Under the pieces are notes generated by a model. The model ran no database searches and was not told the origin of the DNA. It saw only the letters and a program-made list of their open reading frames with translations. Positions 1 to 6,967 of a DNA stretch of 28,115 bases are shown here, in pieces. This DNA comes from an uncultured Gammaproteobacteria bacterium (GTDB taxonomy: Bacteria > Pseudomonadota > Gammaproteobacteria > UBA6429 > Thiohalophilaceae). How positions within the stretch are numbered: position 1 is the first letter of the stretch; every line of letters starts with the position of its first letter. Both the position numbers and the translations under genes were made by a program. Location: contig CALBTB010000014.1 of assembly GCA_937967995.1 (NCBI GenBank), forward strand, positions 1 to 28,115, read 5' to 3'.

Positions 1-68
1 ATACCATCGAGCTGAGCTGGACTGACAACAAAGGTGGCAAAGATTCCGCTACCACGCAGGTGAAATAA
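1..68 (+). CDS. soxZ: C-terminal end of probable SoxZ (5' part outside window)
   Basis: An open frame enters from the left edge (frame starting at base 3) and stops with TAA at 66-68. It gives 21 residues beginning TIELSWTDNKGG and ending QVK. SoxZ, the partner of SoxY in the periplasmic SoxYZ carrier of thiosulfate oxidation, typically ends in a beta-strand of the type D-T-I-E-x-x-W-x-D-N-K-G followed by a short charged tail, and that is what is seen. A fused SoxXA cytochrome later in the window (14620-15864) makes a Sox assignment more likely. Only the last strand is visible, so another immunoglobulin-fold protein cannot be excluded. A strong terminator follows directly, so this is the last gene of its operon. 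Confidence 0.65.
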   Translation, partial: TIELSWTDNKGGKDSATTQVK

Positions 69-91
69 GCTCTCTCAACATAAGCACGACA

Positions 92-119
92 AAAGCGGGG
101 CTTGCCCCGCTTTTTTTAT
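92..119 (+). terminator. Rho-independent terminator after soxZ
   Basis: A perfect 9-bp stem (92-100 with 105-113, core GCGGGG/CCCCGC) closes a CTTG tetraloop and runs into an uninterrupted T tract (111-117). It lies 23 bases after the soxZ stop codon and separates that operon from cyaY. Confidence 0.93.
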
Positions 120-162
120 TTGTTTTACCATGCATGTCTTGTTCGCAGTCAGGAATACAGGC

Positions 163-486
163 ATGACAGAATCAGAGTTTAATCAGCGCGTCGATGACAT
201 CCTTGAACAGATCGAAAACGCCATTGACGAATCCGGCGCGGATATCGATTATGAAACCGCCGGCGGCATACTGACGCTGACGTTTGAAAACGATACGCGT
301 ATCATCATTAACCGCCAGACCCCGGTGAGCCAGATCTGGGTGGCCACCAAACTGGGTGGTTTTCATTTTGACTATCATGCCGATTCCGATAGCTGGGTAA
401 AGGATGATGACGGCACTGAACTGTTTGCTGCGCTGAGCCGGTATTGTTCCGCGCAGGCCGGTGAAGATGTCAGTTTGAGCCCATGA
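163..486 (+). CDS. cyaY: Iron-sulfur cluster assembly regulator CyaY (bacterial frataxin)
   Basis: The product is 107 residues, matching the usual CyaY length (E. coli 106). It carries the family signature G-G-I-L-T-L-T-F-E-N then I-I-I-N-R-Q, then the Q-I-W-V-A-T-K-x-G-G-x-H-F-D segment of the frataxin beta-sheet. The N-terminal helix is rich in Asp and Glu (ESEFNQRVDDILEQIENAIDE), the acidic ridge used for iron and IscS binding in this family. I chose ATG 163 over the in-frame ATG at 130 because MTESEFNQ aligns with the family start (E. coli MNDSEFH) and an AGGA-type site precedes it. CyaY is cytoplasmic and modulates the IscS/IscU machinery. The stop overlaps the next start by 4 bp (ATGA at 483-486), so the two genes are translationally coupled. 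Confidence 0.95.
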   Translation: MTESEFNQRVDDILEQIENAIDESGADIDYETAGGILTLTFENDTRIIINRQTPVSQIWVATKLGGFHFDYHADSDSWVKDDDGTELFAALSRYCSAQAGEDVSLSP

Positions 487-1151
487 GCAGCCCACTACTC
501 CCCGCCGTTAAAATCGGCCCGGCTGATGCGCAATACAGTGTTATCTGGTTGCATGGGCTGGGGGCGGACGGGCATGATTTTGAACCCATCGTGCCGGATC
601 TGAATTTCACACATAAAAACCAGACCCGGTTTATCTTTCCCCATGCCCCTTCCATACCGGTAACCATTAATAATGGTTACGTCATGCCGGCCTGGTATGA
701 CCTGGCAGGCATCAGTGCCGATGCAGCGCAGGATGAGGCAGGTATTCGTGACACGGAAACAAAAATACAGGCACTGATTGCGCATGAAATGGCACAGGGT
801 GTAAAGCCGGGCAATATTGTACTGGCCGGTTTTTCACAGGGTGGGGCAATCGCCCTGCATACCGGTTTGCGTTATTCAGAGCGGCTGGCCGGAATCGTGG
901 CCTTATCCACGTATTTACCGTTACATGATCAACTCGCCGAGCAGGCCAGTGAAGCGAACCGGGATATTCCGATTTTCATGGCACACGGTGAATACGATCC
1001 GGTGGTACCGATGTCCATGGCGCAGTTGTCACGCAAACAACTGATTCGTCATGGTTATCGTGTCGAATGGCGAACCTACCCGATGGAGCATGGTGTCCTG
1101 CCGCAGGAGATTGATGATATCAGCGTCTGGCTGGATCAAAAATTACGTTAA
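483..1151 (+). CDS. Carboxylesterase / acyl-protein thioesterase-like alpha/beta hydrolase
   Basis: A 222-residue protein of the phospholipase/carboxylesterase family (Pseudomonas EstB and eukaryotic acyl-protein thioesterase relatives). Visible features are the oxyanion-loop LHGLGADG at residues 23-30, the nucleophile elbow GFSQGGA with Ser118, the acid Asp172 in EYDPVVP and the histidine His203 in PMEHGV, all at the spacing expected of the family. No signal peptide is apparent, so it should be cytoplasmic. It hydrolyses short-chain carboxylic esters in related enzymes; the natural substrate here is unknown. It overlaps cyaY by 4 bp and is followed after 9-15 bp by a DsrE-family gene, so it sits in a compact operon. 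Confidence 0.93.
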   Translation: MSSPLLPAVKIGPADAQYSVIWLHGLGADGHDFEPIVPDLNFTHKNQTRFIFPHAPSIPVTINNGYVMPAWYDLAGISADAAQDEAGIRDTETKIQALIAHEMAQGVKPGNIVLAGFSQGGAIALHTGLRYSERLAGIVALSTYLPLHDQLAEQASEANRDIPIFMAHGEYDPVVPMSMAQLSRKQLIRHGYRVEWRTYPMEHGVLPQEIDDISVWLDQKLR

Positions 1152-1166
1152 CAACAGGGAGTGAAT

Positions 1167-1505
1167 ATGAAAGTCGCTTATATTTTTTCGTCTCAGGGTC
1201 ATACCGTTTCATACAAACTTGGCAAGATGATACTGCCACAACTGGAAGAAGACCGGCATGGTGTTGACGTGGTCGGTATGTTTTTCTTTGAAGATAATAA
1301 CTATGTGCTTGTTAAGGGCGATCCACTGGGTGAGCGGCTGGCGAAAGTGGCCAAAGACAAAGGCATGTTATTAATGGGTTGTGACCAGTGCTGCTACGAA
1401 CGGGAGATCGATGGCAAACTGGTTGATGGCGCCACCATCGGCTGTTTCCCCAATCTGTACAGTGCACTTGCCGGCAATATGCCTGATCAGGTCATCACTT
1501 TATAA
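1167..1505 (+). CDS. Small DsrE-family sulfur-relay-like protein
   Basis: The product is 112 residues from ATG 1167, which has AGGGAG at 1156-1161 at good spacing. An in-frame GTG at 1161 is an alternative that adds two residues. The fold signature is that of DsrE/DsrF: MKVAYIFSSQG at the first strand, then VVGMFFFEDNNYVL in the middle. A cysteine cluster C72-D-Q-C75-C76 lies where DsrE-like proteins hold their sulfur-accepting cysteines. From memory it resembles the DsrE-related family called SaoD, but I have not compared sequences. DsrE-like proteins often pass sulfane sulfur between partners in sulfur-oxidising bacteria, which fits the Sox genes in this window. It is likely cytoplasmic and co-transcribed with the esterase upstream. 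Confidence 0.8.
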   Translation: MKVAYIFSSQGHTVSYKLGKMILPQLEEDRHGVDVVGMFFFEDNNYVLVKGDPLGERLAKVAKDKGMLLMGCDQCCYEREIDGKLVDGATIGCFPNLYSALAGNMPDQVITL

Positions 1506-1526
1506 CTTTGCGGAACTGATTGTCAC

Positions 1527-1545
1527 AATGCGTTTCTAACGCATT
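1527..1545. other. Perfect short hairpin between DsrE-like and DUF255 genes
   Basis: AATGCGTT (1527-1534) and AACGCATT (1538-1545) form an 8-bp perfect stem with a 3-nt loop. It is not followed by a T tract, so it is not a classical terminator. It may be an attenuating or mRNA-stabilising hairpin in the 75-bp gap, or a binding palindrome. Confidence 0.4.
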
Positions 1546-1580
1546 CCATGCTTCAATGAAAACGGAACAGGAGTGGTCGA

Positions 1581-3431
1581 GTGACAGTATTAAAACGATT
1601 GCCATTTGCAATCTTGTTGTTGTCGTTATGTACAACATTGCCGGCGGCACCGAATCAGCTTAAAAACCACCCTTCTCCTTATCTCGCCATGCATGGCGAT
1701 GATCCCACACAGTGGCAGGAATGGAATCCGCAAACTGTCGCTCGGGCCAGAAAAGAGAACAAACTGATTCTGGTTTCGAGCGGTTACTTCTCCTGTCACT
1801 GGTGCCATGTCATGCAGAAAGAAAGCTACCAGAACCCGGACATAGCCAGGCTCCTGAACAAACACTTTATTCCGGTCAAGGTGGATCGTGAACTGGACTC
1901 GGCACTGGATGCGCACCTGATTGATTTTGTACAGCGTACGCAGGGCATCTCCGGTTGGCCTTTGAATGTCTTTGTCACGCCGGAAGGTTATCCGCTGGTC
2001 GGTATGGTGTATGTGCCGCCGGATAATTTCAAACAGATACTTGAAAAACTGCATCAGGAATGGACAGCCAGAGGCGCCGAGCTGAAAAAAGTGGCTGAGG
2101 GGGCCAGCCAGGAATTATCGACTGCCGAAACTACATCTTCCACGGTATTACCACCTGATCTGGCAATGGGAATGCAGCAGAGTTTTATCTCACATGCGTT
2201 TAGCCATGCAGATACCTTGCAGGGCGGTTTCGGCCAGGACAACAAGTTTCCTTCTGTCCCTCAGCTTATGACGTTGCTGGACATTCAGCAACGAATACCC
2301 AATGACCAGGTTAAACAGTTTCTTGAACTGACGCTCAACCAGATGGCTTCACAGGGATTGCGCGATCAGTTAGGCGGTGGGTTTTATCGCTATGTAGTGG
2401 ACCCCGGCTGGCAGATTCCGCACTTTGAGAAAATGTTGTATGACAACGCCTTGCTGGCCAGCCTGTATTTTAAAGCGGCAGAAGTCCTAAACGAAAAAAG
2501 TTATACCGATGTCGCGACAGAAACGCTGGATTTTATCCTGTCCGAGCTTGCTACCCGCACGCCGGCTTTTGCCGCCAGCCTTTCTGCTGTTGACGACAAG
2601 GGTATTGAAGGCGGTTTTTATTTATGGGATGACAAGGATCTGCAGTCGCTATTGACGAAACAGGAGTGGAAAGTGGCCAGCCGCTTCTGGGCAATACAGG
2701 GGCCGCCGGATCTGGAAGACGGTCACCACCTGGTACAGGTCATGAGTCTTGATGAACTGGCGAAAGAGTTGAAGCAACCCCGCAAGAAAGTCGAAGCACT
2801 ACTGAAGTCGGCATCCGAGAAAATGCATGCACAGCGCAGTAAACGCGTATTACCCAAAGATGACAAGATTCTTACCGCCTGGAATGGCCTGGCCTTAACG
2901 GCGTTTGTCGAGGGCGCAAGGATTACAGGCGATAAGGAATACCATCAGGCCGCAAAAGCGTTGCGAGATTTTATTGAATCGCAGCTATGGGACAGGCAGG
3001 CAAAACAGTTACACAAGGCGATTGGTAAAAGTGGTTCGCTGGGGCCCGGTGGTCTGGAGGATTATGCGTTTGTCGCTGAAGGCCTGTATGTTTACTGGAA
3101 GCTCACTAACGACACACAAACCCGCGACTTGCTGTCGAAAATTCTGCAACAGGCCTGGCAACGTTTTTATGGCAAACAGGGCTGGATACTGGCACAGGAT
3201 ATGTTACTGAAATACGGCAGTGGCAAAACAGTCGTTAGTGACGGTCCGATGCCATCACCGTCTTCTTTACTGGTACTGGTAAGTTACCGTTTCGGCAAGG
3301 ATGCCGCAGAGTCGAATTTTGTGAATCAGGTCTTACGCGCCATGAATGTCGGTCACAATGAAATGCGTGGTGACGCCTACTGGTTTGCAACCCAGATACG
3401 TGCGATCAGTGTGGCGCAGACAAAAGATTAA
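1581..3431 (+). CDS. Secreted thioredoxin-domain (DUF255/YyaL-type) protein
   Basis: The product is 616 residues starting at GTG 1581, preceded by an ACAGGAG site at about 1567-1573. Residues 1-23 form a signal peptide (KRLPFAILLLSLCTTLPAA), so the protein is probably periplasmic. The N-terminal DUF255 thioredoxin fold shows the diagnostic N-x-L-x-x-H-x-S-P-Y-L opening, then S-C72-H-W-C75-H followed by V-M-x-x-E-S-Y, and later G-W-P-L-N-V-F-V-T-P. The rest resembles the alpha/alpha barrel of the YyaL and spermatogenesis-associated protein 20 family: GGGFYRYVVDPGWQIPHFEKMLYDNALL, then ILTAWNGLALTAF. Most family members are cytoplasmic, and no reaction is firmly established. The exported form with a CxxC-type centre beside sulfur genes suggests a periplasmic thiol role, but that is inference. 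It ends 4 bp inside the convergent neighbour. Confidence 0.85.
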   Translation: MTVLKRLPFAILLLSLCTTLPAAPNQLKNHPSPYLAMHGDDPTQWQEWNPQTVARARKENKLILVSSGYFSCHWCHVMQKESYQNPDIARLLNKHFIPVKVDRELDSALDAHLIDFVQRTQGISGWPLNVFVTPEGYPLVGMVYVPPDNFKQILEKLHQEWTARGAELKKVAEGASQELSTAETTSSTVLPPDLAMGMQQSFISHAFSHADTLQGGFGQDNKFPSVPQLMTLLDIQQRIPNDQVKQFLELTLNQMASQGLRDQLGGGFYRYVVDPGWQIPHFEKMLYDNALLASLYFKAAEVLNEKSYTDVATETLDFILSELATRTPAFAASLSAVDDKGIEGGFYLWDDKDLQSLLTKQEWKVASRFWAIQGPPDLEDGHHLVQVMSLDELAKELKQPRKKVEALLKSASEKMHAQRSKRVLPKDDKILTAWNGLALTAFVEGARITGDKEYHQAAKALRDFIESQLWDRQAKQLHKAIGKSGSLGPGGLEDYAFVAEGLYVYWKLTNDTQTRDLLSKILQQAWQRFYGKQGWILAQDMLLKYGSGKTVVSDGPMPSPSSLLVLVSYRFGKDAAESNFVNQVLRAMNVGHNEMRGDAYWFATQIRAISVAQTKD

Positions 3432-5179
3432 AGCACGTAATCGAGTGGTTGTTCGATAACATCAAAATCAAACTGCGTAAATGATCGCGTCGACAACAGC
3501 ATGCGGGTCAATCGGACATGAATGAGCTTGTTGTTCATGTTGACGCTGAGTTCCGTACCGATATCGTAGAGTAATGCGGGCACCAGCAGGCTACGTTTCT
3601 GATGATTGGCCACATTTTTGGGGATCATGATGGCACGGAAATAATCGGTACCACTGCCCAGTCCTTTTGATGCCTTGGTACCCACCGCCAGCGCGCCATT
3701 GGCGAGGTTCATGATGCCAATATTAATGATCCCGTTACCCATCGCATCAAACTCGTGTCGCATCCAGCGTACGACACCAACCCGCCAGTGCACCGTTTTT
3801 GCTGACGATTCACGATAGGTCACCAGTTCACCGACCTTTATTTCAATGTTGTTGTCATCCTGCTGACAGGTCAGTGCCACACCGATGGGGCTGATATTGT
3901 TCTGGTGCCAGGGATTCACCTGAAAAGATTGCTGGCTGTGCTTACGATCTTTTTCAACGGCACCGTTATATGAGGTACCAAACACCGAATTCCATTCTTC
4001 ATCATGAACCTGGCTGTTGTTTGTTGCCAATTTCAGTTCATCCACTTCCGGTGTAAAGGAACGTTCTTCCGAAATAAAATGATGCGCGGCATTCAGGCCG
4101 GAAGTCAGTTCAATGCGGGCATTAAGTGAAAAACGTTTTGTTTTTCTTATCAGTGATCCGTTCCAGGCATCGGCCAGCCGTAACAACATATCACGCTGTT
4201 GCCGTTCCATCAGTGATACGACTTCGAATTCGGCATTATTGGCGTTGGAGCGTAGCAGGCGTTGCAGGTGCACATTGAGCTGGGTCTTGACCATGCCGAT
4301 ATCCACGACACGAGGATCAACCGGATGCCAGTCATCATCACTGTTGATAAAACGCGGGCCTTCGTCTGCATTCAGGTCTATTACGTATTCACCCTGGGTA
4401 ACCAGGCCACTGTAGTTTTCGATCACGCAGCCATGCACTGATGATGCGATCAGCCGGTACATATCATCGGTTTCATATTGCATGAGCTGATAGGGTTCGG
4501 CCAGGGCAAGCAAGATCATACGCTTGTAAATAAAATCGATATTCAGATGAACCGGTAAGGGTGTATCCGGAAACGGGTCATCGATCTGGGACAGATGAAG
4601 CTGGTTGGCCTCGGCAAACTGGTAGAGCTGGTTGAGATCGGACCAGACATCGTGTGGTTCGGTTGTGTAAATACTGTAGGTATCAACCAGCCGCTGGTTC
4701 AGGTAAACCATCGACAGATAAATGGCCTCGGTAAGCAATAACTGATCATAGTCCTTGAGCTGTTCGGTCATGGCCAGCTGGCTGACCACAATCTTGTAGC
4801 CCGTTGCCATTTGCTCGAGCAGGTTCTGTAATAACTCAGCGCGGTACAGCTGCTGTCGATCGAGCGGAATATTGGCCTGACGCAGTGGCTGGCGTACCGC
4901 GTACATGAGCTCATTAAAGGTGGCACGCAGGGCATTGTGTAATGCAATGCGTTCGCGTGCCGGGTAGCGTGAGCTATTGAGTGTCCGGAGTTTCTCGAGC
5001 ATCTGGTGGGCAGTGACGGTGGTATTGCCAACCGGTAACTCGGCGGCCCAGCGCTCCAGCTGCTTGCTACGCAGGTAGGGTTTGGGCTTCTGGCCAATAT
5101 TTTGTGAGGGCAGGGAAAGGCGCGGTAACGCCATCTGGGCGCGAGGCTGTGAGAAACGTATAACCGGTTTGAACATCAT
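3428..5179 (-). CDS. Large cytoplasmic protein, possibly a PilZ-like cyclic-di-GMP receptor
   Basis: The product is 583 residues with no signal peptide or membrane segment. The N-terminal 350 residues are helix-rich and start with R-x-x-L-E-R-W-A-A-E-L-P-like stretches. The last 170 residues are predicted mostly beta: ISPIGVALTCQQ, then IKVGELVTYRE, then HWRVGVVRWMRHE, then GIINIGIMNLA. That pattern of an arginine-rich strand and a small barrel is reminiscent of PilZ domains and of large FimW-type c-di-GMP binding proteins of gammaproteobacteria. The canonical RxxxR and (D/N)xSxxG pair is not cleanly present, so I hold this loosely. The start could be either of two adjacent ATGs (5177-5179 or 5174-5176), and the Shine-Dalgarno sequence is weak. 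It is convergent with the DUF255 gene (4-bp overlap of stops) and divergent from the binding-protein gene. Confidence 0.6.
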   Translation of the reverse strand: MMFKPVIRFSQPRAQMALPRLSLPSQNIGQKPKPYLRSKQLERWAAELPVGNTTVTAHQMLEKLRTLNSSRYPARERIALHNALRATFNELMYAVRQPLRQANIPLDRQQLYRAELLQNLLEQMATGYKIVVSQLAMTEQLKDYDQLLLTEAIYLSMVYLNQRLVDTYSIYTTEPHDVWSDLNQLYQFAEANQLHLSQIDDPFPDTPLPVHLNIDFIYKRMILLALAEPYQLMQYETDDMYRLIASSVHGCVIENYSGLVTQGEYVIDLNADEGPRFINSDDDWHPVDPRVVDIGMVKTQLNVHLQRLLRSNANNAEFEVVSLMERQQRDMLLRLADAWNGSLIRKTKRFSLNARIELTSGLNAAHHFISEERSFTPEVDELKLATNNSQVHDEEWNSVFGTSYNGAVEKDRKHSQQSFQVNPWHQNNISPIGVALTCQQDDNNIEIKVGELVTYRESSAKTVHWRVGVVRWMRHEFDAMGNGIINIGIMNLANGALAVGTKASKGLGSGTDYFRAIMIPKNVANHQKRSLLVPALLYDIGTELSVNMNNKLIHVRLTRMLLSTRSFTQFDFDVIEQPLDYVL

Positions 5180-5355
5180 TTATAGCCCAGTCTTATTAAT
5201 GAAAAGTTAGCGTTTTATGGCGATTTTGCAACCAAAATGTTGATTTATTTAATAAAATTTAACCATACCACTATCGTGCCCTGTATGGATATCAGCTATG
5301 CTAATAAATTAGTTAATTTAGTTGGCCTTGATGCCGACAATATAGAATAAGAATA

Positions 5356-5375
5356 CCGGGCCTCAAAGAGCCCGG
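5356..5375 (+). promoter_or_regulatory. Leader stem-loop upstream of the PhnD-type gene
   Basis: CCGGGC (5356-5361) and GCCCGG (5370-5375) form a GC stem just upstream of the AAGGAG ribosome binding site (5386-5391). The stem can be extended by CTC/GAG with a bulge. The rest of the 219-bp gap (5180-5398) is A+T rich and presumably holds the divergent promoters; I could not fix -35/-10 elements with confidence. Confidence 0.4.
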
Positions 5376-5398
5376 GCACATAATAAAGGAGTTGTGGA

Positions 5399-6235
5399 AT
5401 GAGAACTCGCCCTGTATTGGCCGCAGTTGCGTACCTGTGCTTGTTGGGAGTAGCACATACTGCAATTGCCAAAGATCTGATTCTCACTGCGCCACCGCGT
5501 GAGAAACCCGAAGCCGGTATAAAGCAATACACGCCGCTGGCTGAACACCTGACGAAGTTACTTGGCAAGAAAGTGGTGTATGAGCACCCCGGTAACTGGC
5601 TGAACTACCAGCGTGACATGCGCGCCGACAAGTACGATGTAGTTTTTGATGGCCCGCACTTCGCTTCGTGGCGCATTGAACACCTTGGTCACAAGGTGCT
5701 GGTGAAATTACCCGGATTTCTGCAGTTCCATCTTGTGACGCGCAAGGAATTTACCGATATCAACAAGCCCGAAGATTTGGTGGCCAAAAGGATTTGCTCT
5801 ATTCCGCCGCCTAATTTGTCCATCCTGTCCGTGTTAGCTGCTTACCAGAATCCGGTACAGCAACCGGTACTCAAAGGTGTCAAAGGTGGTATGGGCGGTG
5901 TTTACAAAACCTTCAAAGATGAATCTGCTGATTGTCAGGCCTGGAGTTTTCGTACCACCTTTTATAACAAGAAATTAAAAGACGAAGACCGGGCTAAAAT
6001 GAAAATTCTCTATTCCACTCCCAAGCTGCCAAACCAGTCGATCACGGTCAGCAAACGCCTGAGTGAACGGGATCAAAGCCTGATGTTACAGTCCATCACA
6101 CTGGGTGATGGCGTCAAAGCAACGGCACCGATCCTGCGTCGTTTTGGTGGTAAGGCGAAAGCCTTTATTCCGGCCAAACAGGAAGAGTTCAAAGGGCACA
6201 ACCTGTTACTTGAAGGTGTTATCTTCGGTTGGTAA
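5399..6235 (+). CDS. PhnD-type periplasmic phosphate/phosphonate/phosphite-binding protein
   Basis: The product is 278 residues with a signal peptide ending AHTAIA at residue 24 and the clear ribosome site AAGGAG at 5386-5391. The mature part reads as the PhnD/PtxB/SsuA-like binding fold: DLILTAPPRE, then a Y-x-P-L-A-E-H-L-T-K-L-L-G-K-K segment, then the D-V-V-F-D-G-P-H-F-A-S-W ligand-loop segment, then E-S-A-D-C-Q-A-W-S-F near the second lobe. Such proteins normally deliver oxyanions to an ABC transporter, but no permease or ATPase gene is adjacent and the gene is followed at once by a terminator. Solitary PhnD-like proteins can also serve as sensory domains or auxiliary receptors. The ligand cannot be told from the sequence. 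Confidence 0.82.
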   Translation: MRTRPVLAAVAYLCLLGVAHTAIAKDLILTAPPREKPEAGIKQYTPLAEHLTKLLGKKVVYEHPGNWLNYQRDMRADKYDVVFDGPHFASWRIEHLGHKVLVKLPGFLQFHLVTRKEFTDINKPEDLVAKRICSIPPPNLSILSVLAAYQNPVQQPVLKGVKGGMGGVYKTFKDESADCQAWSFRTTFYNKKLKDEDRAKMKILYSTPKLPNQSITVSKRLSERDQSLMLQSITLGDGVKATAPILRRFGGKAKAFIPAKQEEFKGHNLLLEGVIFGW

Positions 6236-6254
6236 TCGTTATTTCGACGAAATA

Positions 6255-6280
6255 AAAAAGCCGGCTTATGCCGGCTTTTT
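6255..6280. terminator. Bidirectional terminator between PhnD-type and DUF2892 genes
   Basis: AAAAAGCCGGC (6255-6265) and GCCGGCTTTTT (6270-6280) form a perfect 11-bp stem around a TTAT loop. The A tract on one side and T tract on the other make it work in both directions. The TAA stop of the reverse-strand DUF2892 gene (6266-6268) lies inside the loop. Confidence 0.92.
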
Positions 6281-6487
6281 TAGTTTCAGTTCACCGCTGA
6301 TCAGTTTGGAGAAAAATATACCTGGGCAAATACCGCTGATCGCTGCAATTGTCAGAAAAACGGCCGGTATATATAAAATCCAGCTGGCCATATTGAATCC
6401 GGTGTGCCAGATCCCAAGCCAGATAGTGGCACCGACAACGAGTAAAAATATACGAATTGATACGCCAACTTTCAGTTTATCCAGCAT
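6266..6487 (-). CDS. Small inner-membrane protein, DUF2892 (YgaP-like transmembrane domain)
   Basis: The product is 73 residues from the ATG at 6485-6487, which is preceded on the reverse strand by GGAGG at 6 to 7 nt; a longer in-frame start at 6532 lacks such a site. Two hydrophobic helices are evident (about residues 10-26 and 33-50) joined by a short polar turn, followed by the G-I-C-P-G motif typical of DUF2892, where a Cys-Pro lies at the end of the second helix. In YgaP the same module tethers a rhodanese domain to the inner membrane; here it stands alone. A role in sulfur handling would be guesswork. The stop codon is inside the terminator loop shared with the convergent gene. Confidence 0.8.
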   Translation of the reverse strand: MLDKLKVGVSIRIFLLVVGATIWLGIWHTGFNMASWILYIPAVFLTIAAISGICPGIFFSKLISGELKLKKPA

Positions 6488-6639
6488 GATGGTGTCCTCC
6501 GCGTCCTGTTCACAGTATAAACCAGCTTGCAAGTGATCGATGAAATAATAACAACTGTTTGAAAACCATAATAAATATTCCAGGATACAAGCCCATGAAA
6601 AAAAATCTTGAAACCAGTGCCAAAGCTACGGTTTAATAG

Positions 6640-6845
6640 GCGCGCTGTTTCAGGTGTCCTGAAGACATTCTTCTGAAGGATGAAACGGGAAGCCGGTGCG
6701 CAATCACTATATACGTATTGCAATTCCGGCACTGCCCCCGCAACGGTAAACGAGACAGGATCAATCTTCACTGCCACTGCGTAAAACGTGGGAAGGCGAT
6801 TGACCCGGCCAATGCCACTCGTGAGTCCGGAGACCGGCCTGAAGC
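6640..6845 (+). promoter_or_regulatory. Cobalamin (adenosylcobalamin) riboswitch
   Basis: The conserved elements of the B12 riboswitch appear in order: GGTGTCCTGAAG at 6653-6664, GAAACGGGAAGCCGGTG around 6682-6698, the core CCGGCACTGCCCCCGCAACG (6726-6745) with GGTAA after it, GCCACTG at 6773-6779, GGGAAGG at 6790-6796 and the closing GAGTCCGGAGACCGGCC at 6823-6839. Downstream, GTATTAC (6855-6861) and GTAATAC (6867-6873) form a perfect hairpin without a T tract. This suggests a translational or anti-anti-structure rather than a simple terminator. The element sits in the 435-bp leader of btuB and should lower its expression when B12 is plentiful. Confidence 0.95.
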
Positions 6846-6967
6846 ATAAAACAGGTATTACGGCGGGTAATACTGTGTGTCAGTACATTTTTGAACGCAC
6901 GCATTTACCTCTCCGCCGAATCCGCGATTTAAAAACGATATGTGAGCGGTGTGCTCCGGGGAATTAC

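Noticed and set aside
6788..6967. Longer in-frame start for btuB adding 60 residues
   Set aside because: These codons run through the riboswitch core and leader, and ATG 6968 gives the signal peptide and the expected family length.
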